From assembly GCA_002811645.1 (NCBI GenBank), contig PDIP01000104.1, forward strand, positions 1-35,383: a DNA stretch of 35,383 nucleotides, read 5' to 3'. How positions within the stretch are numbered: the first letter of the stretch is position 1; each line of letters begins with the position of its first letter. The stretch is from Corallochytrium limacisporum (taxonomy: Eukaryota > Opisthokonta). The position numbers were made by a program, and so were the translations under genes. The notes beneath the pieces are model-generated. The model saw nothing but the letters and a program-made list of their open reading frames with translations, was not told the origin of the DNA and did no database searches. This document shows positions 28,628 through 35,383 of the stretch, piece after piece.

Positions 28628-31600
28628 ATGCCGGCCAGGACAAAGAAAAAGGCAGCGCAGCCTCTTGCTGACGTGACGGCCGTCAATAAAAATGTTATGC
28701 CACTTTTCATGGCTATGGAAGATGCACAAAAATCATATGCTTTGCAGAATCGCTCGTTGAATGCGAGTCTTCGGGCGCGACACAACATCAGTTCTGAGGA
28801 GTTCTACGAAAACATTTTCGACGCTGTGAAGCGAACACTCACCGTTGAGCGGCGAGAAGCTTCTTGTGAGCGATTAGTTGATTTCTTGGTAAAGCTTTCC
28901 GTCAGCGGTCGAATTGAGCTGCCCAACAACGATGAGAACGCGGATTCGGAGCAGATCGTTCCCGAGGATACCTTTGCGGCGCCTCTACTTGATGACATTT
29001 TGGCTTTCAGTCGGGCAAAGAACAAATGGGTGCGCATGCGAGTTTGTACATATGTTGCCAAGATTTTGGGTGAGATGAGTGAAGACGAAGAAATTTCGGA
29101 CGAGATTTACGAGTCTCTTCAAGAGAAGATGTTGGTCTGCTGCCGTGACAAGATCCCAATGGTTCGTGTTCAGGCTGTACGGGCCCTTTTCCGTCTGCAG
29201 GATCCAAGTGACCCTCGCTGCCCGGTCATTACAGAATTCACTCGTATGATCGGCAGTGATTCCAGCCATGACGTACGCCAAGAAGTTCTGGACAACATCG
29301 CTCTTACTCGCAGTACCCTGCCTATGGTCATTGAGCGCACCAAAGATTTGAAGCACCAAGTTCGAGTTAAGGCCTTCGAGGTGCTGGCGGAGAAAGTGCC
29401 TCTAGCATCACTCAGTATCACCAGCCGTGCGTCTCTGGCCCTCTCTGGTCTACAGGACCGCCACGAGAGTGTTCGGGAAGCCTGTGGTACAATGATTTTG
29501 AATACGTGGTACGCGGGTCCATGTGAGGGTTCCCTTGATCGCCTTGTGAACGCTTTGGACATCGAAAGCAACGCTGACGCCGCCGAGCTTGTTGTTAAGT
29601 ATGTCGCCACCGTGGCCGCACAGCAGCGGAAGGGAATGCTAACACCTATGCAGAGCCGGGCTGTGGGTGATCTAGAATTTCAGCGGTACACTGTGTCATC
29701 ATTCAACCTCAGCGAGCTGAGCAGTGCAGAGGCCCTGATATGGCGAATCACTTGCCAGACTTACGCGAACGACAGTTCCCTAAACAGTGAGCTCGAACAT
29801 CTGTTGCCCCCAGTGGTGGACTTTTGTACCATTGTGGAGGCGTACGCAGAGATTCCCCGAGATGCACAGGATGTACAGGAAATTCTTCGCGCACACTTTG
29901 TACTCCAACAGCTTTTCTTGATTGCTAAGCTACTGGATCTTAGTGACGAGGCCGGTCGCCGTGCCCTACGCGTCACTGCATGCGCACTTATGGCGGATAA
30001 GGGTACCCCTGACGTATTGTTAAAGCCTCTCGTGTCCTTGTTCCGCAAGATCAGCAACGATCAGCAAGACTTTGTCCGTCAGATGAATGAGGTCATCATC
30101 TGCATTCAAGAAGCTGGTAGGCTGCAGCAGCAGCAAGAGTCCAACTCTCAGTCTTCAACTGCAACCGACGAAATGGCCTCTAACAAACAGAATGCACAGA
30201 AATCTAAGGCTGCTCGCAAGCGTGAACTGGAGTCCGCTGCGCTGCGCCTTGAGATCATGCAGCTTCAGGAAGCTCTCGATGATGCCAAGCAGCAGGAGGA
30301 TTACATGGAGGCGGCGAAACTGAAGGAGAAGCTCACTGCAGCAAAAGCCAAGGCAGAGGCCTTAGCAGAGGCCAGTGAAGCATCGGCTGCTCCTTCGGAA
30401 AGCAATAGTCAAGCGCAGCAGGATGACACGGAGCAGGCACCGCTCCAGCTGCCAGCCAAGGTCCAAGCTCGCTGCCTCGTGCTAGTTGGCCTCATGCTCC
30501 AGCACGCCAACGTTGGAGCTCAGAACCCGGTGGTGCAATCAATTGTTGATGATCTGGTGCTGACTGGGCTGAAGAGTCCATTGCCTCGTATCCGCCGCCA
30601 TTCTATCGAAACTCTGGGCTTGTTGGGGTTGATTGATCTGGATTTCGCACGCGAACACCTTCCAATCTTTATCCAAGCCGTGATGCTGGACAGTGTGGAG
30701 GTGCAGAAGGCTGCCTTGCAGTCTCTCTTTGACTTCTATCTCCGCTATGGCTCTGCTATTGCTCACTCTGTGAGCCAGGATGGTGAGCATGCTGAACAAA
30801 TGGAGTCCCTGATGGCCTGTGCAGAAGAAGATGATGGTCGGGGAGAATCTATGTCAGCATCCTCTGGGGTGGTACCGGTCACCAATATTCACAACGCGTC
30901 CAGCACCCTAGACCTTGGTACTAGCACAAATCTGTTGGGACTGTTGTGCAAGTTCTTTGATGTCAAAGACGACACTGGTGACGAGCTACAGGCTGTTGCA
31001 GTCGAGGGATTTGCAAAGCTGTTCTTTGCGAACCGTGTGGCCAGCCCGGCCATAATAGAAAGGCTCATGCTGCTGTACTTTTCCCCTACCACTGAGGACG
31101 CCATTATCCTGCGTCAGTGCCTCAGTGCTTTTTGGCCAGCCTATGCTTTTAGTTCAAGTGAGCATCAGAGAGTGATCGGCCACGCGTTGATCCCAACTCT
31201 GCAGGTCCTCCTCAACTCTCCTAAGCATAGTCCGCTGTATGAGATTAATGCTTGGAAAGTGGCGCAGGCCTTCGTCAGTCTGACCTCTCCTGATAACCTC
31301 ATCGACAGCGCTGCTGCCGGTGTGGAGGATATGACTGAGACAAGTGCTCATTCTGATATTGCTATGGCCGTGCTGAACCATGCCATCAACCACAGTGCCA
31401 ATCCGGAAATCCCCATGGTTCTGCGTGTCATTCCGACCCTGAACATCATGAATGACTCTGTGGCTACTTGGCGTGCCCTGAGGGAACTTAATTCTTCAGC
31501 ACTTGAGGAGTTCAGTGATGCTAACCTCACCAAGTATCTCAGTAGATTTGGAACGGCACTTGGGAGCATGATTGTCAAATACGAAGAAATGGATGAGGAA

Positions 31601-31705
31601 GTCGAGGGTGTCGAACCTCCCATGGTCAAACACGACGAGGTCGCCGAGGACGAGAAAGGCGATGAGGAGGAGGATGATGACGAAAATGACGATGATGACG
31701 AATGA
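28628..31705 (+). CDS. Condensin complex subunit 3 (CAP-G family)
   Basis: The protein has 1025 residues; human NCAPG has 1015. CAP-G is the HEAT-repeat subunit that binds the kleisin CAP-H and anchors DNA, driving chromosome compaction in mitosis. HEAT-type helices run through most of the protein. Family wording is clear at 118-260: LLDDILAFSRAKNKWVRMRVC, then CCRDKIPMVRVQAVRALFRLQDP, CPVITEFTRMIGSDSSHDVR and LPMVIERTKDLKHQVRVKAF. Residues about 495-610 are Gln/Ser-rich and then a helical hairpin resembling a UVR motif (LQEALDDAKQQEDYMEAAKL, 546-565), interrupting the HEAT array as disordered inserts do in other CAP-G proteins. The last 15 residues are almost all Asp/Glu. It starts at ATG 28628 (cactATGCC). 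It converges on the CEP295-like gene with 176 bp between stops; TGTAA lies at 31779-31783. Confidence 0.93.
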   Translation: MPARTKKKAAQPLADVTAVNKNVMPLFMAMEDAQKSYALQNRSLNASLRARHNISSEEFYENIFDAVKRTLTVERREASCERLVDFLVKLSVSGRIELPNNDENADSEQIVPEDTFAAPLLDDILAFSRAKNKWVRMRVCTYVAKILGEMSEDEEISDEIYESLQEKMLVCCRDKIPMVRVQAVRALFRLQDPSDPRCPVITEFTRMIGSDSSHDVRQEVLDNIALTRSTLPMVIERTKDLKHQVRVKAFEVLAEKVPLASLSITSRASLALSGLQDRHESVREACGTMILNTWYAGPCEGSLDRLVNALDIESNADAAELVVKYVATVAAQQRKGMLTPMQSRAVGDLEFQRYTVSSFNLSELSSAEALIWRITCQTYANDSSLNSELEHLLPPVVDFCTIVEAYAEIPRDAQDVQEILRAHFVLQQLFLIAKLLDLSDEAGRRALRVTACALMADKGTPDVLLKPLVSLFRKISNDQQDFVRQMNEVIICIQEAGRLQQQQESNSQSSTATDEMASNKQNAQKSKAARKRELESAALRLEIMQLQEALDDAKQQEDYMEAAKLKEKLTAAKAKAEALAEASEASAAPSESNSQAQQDDTEQAPLQLPAKVQARCLVLVGLMLQHANVGAQNPVVQSIVDDLVLTGLKSPLPRIRRHSIETLGLLGLIDLDFAREHLPIFIQAVMLDSVEVQKAALQSLFDFYLRYGSAIAHSVSQDGEHAEQMESLMACAEEDDGRGESMSASSGVVPVTNIHNASSTLDLGTSTNLLGLLCKFFDVKDDTGDELQAVAVEGFAKLFFANRVASPAIIERLMLLYFSPTTEDAIILRQCLSAFWPAYAFSSSEHQRVIGHALIPTLQVLLNSPKHSPLYEINAWKVAQAFVSLTSPDNLIDSAAAGVEDMTETSAHSDIAMAVLNHAINHSANPEIPMVLRVIPTLNIMNDSVATWRALRELNSSALEEFSDANLTKYLSRFGTALGSMIVKYEEMDEEVEGVEPPMVKHDEVAEDEKGDEEEDDDENDDDDE

Positions 31706-31881
31706 GCTTATGAACAAAACGATACAACCCGCGCATGGCAATTATCTTTAATACAGAATAATATCACAGAGGAATCGGTGTAAATCTAAGTGGTCGATGA
31801 CCGTGCTACTGCAGCTTATTAAGTGCGGAATAGATGCATGATCACAATACCATGGATGGAACAGCCGTATTGCCCCTATTT

Positions 31882-34800
31882 CTAGTCCCGTGTGGGTCGC
31901 CTGAAATCCGTAAGTGATCCATACATATCTTTGGAGCTTAGGTCCCGTTGCTTGGCCAATGCAGCTTTGCGAGTGTACTCGCCATAGGCCATCATTTGGC
32001 GGCGCCGCTCCTGTTTTCTTGCCAGCTCCTGCTCGCCGGTAAGGGGCTTGTGGACGCTGCTTAGACTGCGAGTTTTGCGCGCTGCCCGCTCCCGTAGACG
32101 ACGATTGACGTCGAGCATCTCTTGCCGAGTCATTGGCCCTCGGTTTGCTCCAAATCGTTCCTCTGGACCTTCGAGTGGTGTCCAGTCGCCAACAAACTGC
32201 TGGTGATGCACAGTAGCCGGCTGAGTGGAGGTTGTCGCAGCACCAACGCTACTGTCTCCGTCGCGCAAGTGCCGACTCTTGGCCTTCTCCCGGCGCTCCC
32301 GAGCAGCGACAAAGCGGGTCATCTTCTCCTGGAATTGCCGCTGTAGGTCACCCTGGACCTTGATGCTGGCCTCGTGCTCTTTGGCTTTTTTCTCGTTGGC
32401 CAGGCGTTTCTGTACAGCCGTGGGATTGGCACCACCGTAGACATTACGTAGGGGTGAGGCATGTGGGGTGTTCGGGATGACGCGGTTTCGTAAGCGGCGA
32501 AGATCCTCCAATAGTTTGTCCGTGGTCTGTGGTGTATCCGGCTGGTTCTGGTTGCGATCCTTCAATGGCGTCCGCATAGTCCCTTCAGCAGTGTCCCGTG
32601 GCCGGCCAATATTCTCACTGTCGTCCAACAGGCGGTTTGTCTGCTCGTCGAGCTGCTTAAGATTGTCAACGGCGGCATCGACTGAGGCCATGCAACCAAA
32701 GCCGTTGTTGCGCTGGCGCTGTTCCACAGATGCACTAATCGCTTCCGTTTCGAGTCGTTCAAGGGTCTGGGTGCGCATTTTAAAGACGTCCTCCATCGCT
32801 CGGTGCAAATCGCTCGGTTCCTCAGCGTCATCATCATCGTTACAAGGAATAAAGATGTTACGCTCATTCTGTGCTAGTTTCTCCTGTACATAGCTCTCCT
32901 GCGCAAGGCGGGAGAGGGTGGAACCGTTTCTGGCTTCCAATGCCTCGAGGTCATCCTGTTCGCCATCATTGTCTCCGGCAAGCAGCCGGCGGATCTCAGT
33001 GGAGCTCATCGGTTCTTTGCCGATCCGGGCCATTGCAACTTGGCGTTCATGCTCCCGGAAGTCGACCTTCGGATATGTCCAGTACGTTGATGCATCCAAC
33101 AGAGCGGGGTCGTCTAGCGGAGCCTTTTCTTTGCTTAGTCCTGTTGGTGGTGGAGGTTCTGGCCTGCCTCCGGTGCTATTGTCGTGCAGGGTTTCCATAC
33201 TCGTCTCGACTTCTTCCAGATTCTCTGTGGTAAACTGAGATGGAGGATTTCCGTCATCACCCAATGCCAGCCGCTCTTTGAAGTCTTGAATTGATGCAAT
33301 CAGAGCATCAGTTTCGGACTCATCCTTAGGTGGGGGCGGCTTGCTTGGAAGTGTAGCAGGTCTCGGTGGTGCTGCAGGAACGCTGAGATCGCTGGTAGAG
33401 GCTGCTATTGGAGAAAGTTGTGACAGGGACATCTGAGGCTGGGCGAGATCGGCAGATGCACCCTTGGAAGGATCTCCTGACTCAGCCGGCTTCTCCGGAG
33501 ATTTTCCTTTGTCCTTATTTGTAACTGTGTGGGGTTGAGAACCGGCTTGTTTAGGCTCTTCAGATTCATCCCGTGAGACTTGAGGAGCCTCTGACGAATA
33601 GTCGCTCATCCTTGGGTCCTGAAAGGGAACATCCCCACCGTCGGGCTGCCTCGGGGCAACTTTTGGCGTCAGTGTGCCGGTGGCATGGAACTGAGGAATG
33701 TCATCACCACCGTCGTCGCCATCATCCCGACCGCTCCCTGGGGGTTTCCAGAAAGCATTGCCATCATCACCATCGCCGTCGGGAAAACGCTTTCGTGGGC
33801 GATAGGACCGCTTCCTACCTTCTTCCTCAGCTGCCTCGAAGAATTCTGACTCAAAGGCCTTCTCCAACTCTGTCTGCCGAGCCTGTCGCAGTTGCCGCTG
33901 TCGTCCCGGATGCGATCCTCCAGCAGTGATATGCATACCAGACCGAATGTCTTCCATCATGTGCTGCTTTTGTTCACGGCGATCACGACGGGCCAACTCT
34001 TCCAAATTCTTTTCGAGAAGTATGCGATCGTTCTCGGCCTGCAGGTGCATGTGCGCTTCCCTGTACCGTTCCAGCTCCCGTTTACGCAGCTCTTTGCGCT
34101 TGCGTAATCTCTCATTCTGTGCATTCATCTTTGCCTGTTGCAGCTGGGCAGCGCCCTCGTAAGCATTATTGAGCATGGCACGCTCGTGCTCCATTTCTCG
34201 TGTATTGACTGGAATAGCCCCCGGGCCCCTCCGTGTGTAATGTGGCTGAGGCACACCGTCTACTAGGATGTGATCACCGAGACGATGGTAGTATGTGTTA
34301 ACAAAGCCTGCCTGCTGATCGACGGTGGATGTGACCGGAACCATTTTAGGGTGGGTTCCTGCGTCTTGGGTTTCCACAAGCGGGTGACCCGTGCCCTCGT
34401 GCGCCCGACGATGCTTCCAGTCTCGAAGCACTTGTTCCTGCCGTTGCCGCTCCATGTCCAAGACCTTTTGCTTCAAGGCCATCCGTTCCTCTACAGGCCG
34501 AGCCATGTCTTCGGCCTGTCTTCGCATCGCATGAACGGCGGCTCGGTAGCGCTTTCTTGTCTTCTGCTCCTCAGAGGCGGCCCGGCTCAATTCACTTTCC
34601 CGCGTGCTGATTGATTCACTTACAACCTCCTCAGCAGCTGTGTAAGCTGATCCCATTCTCTGCACTGTATGAATCTCCTCCTGCTCCAGTTTAAGAATAG
34701 CAGCGTTCAACTCGTCGGCCTTTGCCTGATGATACTTTAGCTCTTCCACTTCGTTTCGTCTTCGTTCGGCCTCCCGTCGCCTTTCTAGCGCTTGCTTAGC

Positions 34801-34962
34801 TGCAGCCCTTTCCTGCTCTCTGACCTGAAGCAAACGTTGTTTACGGCGATTTTGCCAGGCTTCCGAACGTGCCTGGCTAACTTCCAAAGAAAACGTAGAG
34901 ACGTCTGCCGTTGTGGCATAGTGCGATCCAGCAGCGGTCAGGCTGCTTTCATTAGTTGCCAT
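31882..34962 (-). CDS. CEP295/Ana1-like centriolar coiled-coil protein
   Basis: The protein has 1026 residues, highly charged. The N-terminus matches CEP295: RRKQRLLQVREQERAAAKQ (39-57) parallels human RRKLRLLQVREQERD, followed by a long Arg/Glu helix, a segment with FVNTYYHRLGDH (220-231) where the human protein has an HTFVNRETD stretch, a second Arg/Lys/Glu helix (255-340), and TELEKAFESEFF (364-375) matching the human RELEFAFEDMY. Order and spacing agree. CEP295 and fly Ana1 act at the outer centriole wall to convert new centrioles to centrosomes and recruit distal proteins. The second half is Pro/Ser/Asp-rich with shorter coiled coils and no clear match. Human CEP295 is about 2,600 residues, so this is a compact form. 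It starts at the only ATG before the conserved region (agaacATGG). TATAAAAG at 34966-34973 is too close to that ATG to act as a normal TATA box. Confidence 0.68.
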   Translation of the reverse strand: MATNESSLTAAGSHYATTADVSTFSLEVSQARSEAWQNRRKQRLLQVREQERAAAKQALERRREAERRRNEVEELKYHQAKADELNAAILKLEQEEIHTVQRMGSAYTAAEEVVSESISTRESELSRAASEEQKTRKRYRAAVHAMRRQAEDMARPVEERMALKQKVLDMERQRQEQVLRDWKHRRAHEGTGHPLVETQDAGTHPKMVPVTSTVDQQAGFVNTYYHRLGDHILVDGVPQPHYTRRGPGAIPVNTREMEHERAMLNNAYEGAAQLQQAKMNAQNERLRKRKELRKRELERYREAHMHLQAENDRILLEKNLEELARRDRREQKQHMMEDIRSGMHITAGGSHPGRQRQLRQARQTELEKAFESEFFEAAEEEGRKRSYRPRKRFPDGDGDDGNAFWKPPGSGRDDGDDGGDDIPQFHATGTLTPKVAPRQPDGGDVPFQDPRMSDYSSEAPQVSRDESEEPKQAGSQPHTVTNKDKGKSPEKPAESGDPSKGASADLAQPQMSLSQLSPIAASTSDLSVPAAPPRPATLPSKPPPPKDESETDALIASIQDFKERLALGDDGNPPSQFTTENLEEVETSMETLHDNSTGGRPEPPPPTGLSKEKAPLDDPALLDASTYWTYPKVDFREHERQVAMARIGKEPMSSTEIRRLLAGDNDGEQDDLEALEARNGSTLSRLAQESYVQEKLAQNERNIFIPCNDDDDAEEPSDLHRAMEDVFKMRTQTLERLETEAISASVEQRQRNNGFGCMASVDAAVDNLKQLDEQTNRLLDDSENIGRPRDTAEGTMRTPLKDRNQNQPDTPQTTDKLLEDLRRLRNRVIPNTPHASPLRNVYGGANPTAVQKRLANEKKAKEHEASIKVQGDLQRQFQEKMTRFVAARERREKAKSRHLRDGDSSVGAATTSTQPATVHHQQFVGDWTPLEGPEERFGANRGPMTRQEMLDVNRRLRERAARKTRSLSSVHKPLTGEQELARKQERRRQMMAYGEYTRKAALAKQRDLSSKDMYGSLTDFRRPTRD

Positions 34963-35383
34963 GTTCTTTTATAGGGCGTCTCACTTCAACCAATTCATGG
35001 CATTTAACAGTCTCGATCTCTCGTGACATAACATGTCTCCTATATATATATAATAGTTGGTCTCAAATGTCAAGCTTACAGACAGTTTCAAGTACCTCGA
35101 CTCGCTGAAGGCCACCCGTCGGTTTCAAGCCATGGGCTGGAATTCATCGCCGTTTGGGACCCAATTTTCCCTTGCCCTTGGTCGCCGTTTGAACGCGCGC
35201 CAATCGCCACAAGAAGCACAGGCAAAAACTTTGCTGGGGCCCTTGACTAAGACCCAGAAAACAGCCAGGCGAGTCTGTTTCCCCCCCCCCCGGGGGCCCC
35301 TTTGCCCTGACCCCCTTTCCGTTTAACCGCCCGCCCCATCTGCCACACTCGCCGTTTTCGCTTCGGCCTCCCCCCCTCCCCCC
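34963..35383. promoter_or_regulatory. Upstream region of the CEP295-like gene
   Basis: It includes an alternating TA tract at 35041-35054, about 80 bp before the CEP295-like ATG and a possible TATA element on the minus strand. An E2F-like ATTGGCGC (minus) with overlapping CCAAT (plus) lies at 35197-35204, 235 bp upstream. C- and G-runs lie at about 35280-35297. No second gene is recognised before the window ends. Confidence 0.4.

Overview
This window looks like nuclear DNA of an intron-poor, flagellated or centriole-bearing single-celled eukaryote. There are no bacterial operons or ribosome-binding sites. Protein families are eukaryotic (condensin CAP-G, a mucolipin-type TRP channel, FAM135, a GOLGA7/Erf4 palmitoyltransferase subunit, a DALRD3-like protein, a CEP295-like centriolar protein and a broken CFAP58 ciliary gene). 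Every gene recognised, including two of 3.1 kb and one of 4.0 kb, reads as one uninterrupted frame. Base composition is close to balanced. TGTAA, the poly(A) signal familiar from green algae, lies at or just after several stop codons, but this is too weak to name the lineage.

Layout. Positions 1-8334 hold no gene I can support: scattered open frames without family signatures, a G-quadruplex motif and a GT microsatellite. From 8335 onwards the window is gene-dense and almost strictly alternates strand, giving tight convergent pairs: C2-domain protein (+)/SGNH-fold protein (-); tandem DsbA-fold HCCA-isomerase-like protein (+)/TRPML-like channel (-); DALRD3-like (+)/CFAP58 relic (-); GOLGA7-Erf4-like (+)/YbaK-like (-); FAM135 lipase-like (+) followed by a small basic protein (+)/109-residue helical protein (-); condensin subunit 3 (+)/CEP295-like (-). 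Convergent 3' ends are 37-176 bp apart. Divergent 5' ends are separated by about 0.4-2.3 kb of regulatory-looking DNA rich in G/C runs.

Functional themes. The genes are not one pathway. Two concern mitosis and centrioles (condensin CAP-G, CEP295-like), and both have E2F-like TTTGGCGC-type sites about 240-260 bp upstream. Several concern membranes and lipids (FAM135 lipase fold, GOLGA7/Erf4 palmitoylation, TRPML channel, C2 protein, SGNH protein). Two concern tRNA biology (DALRD3-like, YbaK-type trans-editing). The most unusual items are the CFAP58 relic (two in-frame stops plus an apparent internal deletion), an SGNH protein whose nucleophile serine reads as glycine, a duplicated HCCA-isomerase-like protein with Cys in one half and Ser in the other, and an orphan C2 protein with a repeated DDVxxGTxF motif. 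I found no tRNA, rRNA, spliceosomal RNA, transposase, reverse transcriptase or CRISPR array. All identifications come from reading motifs, without database searches.
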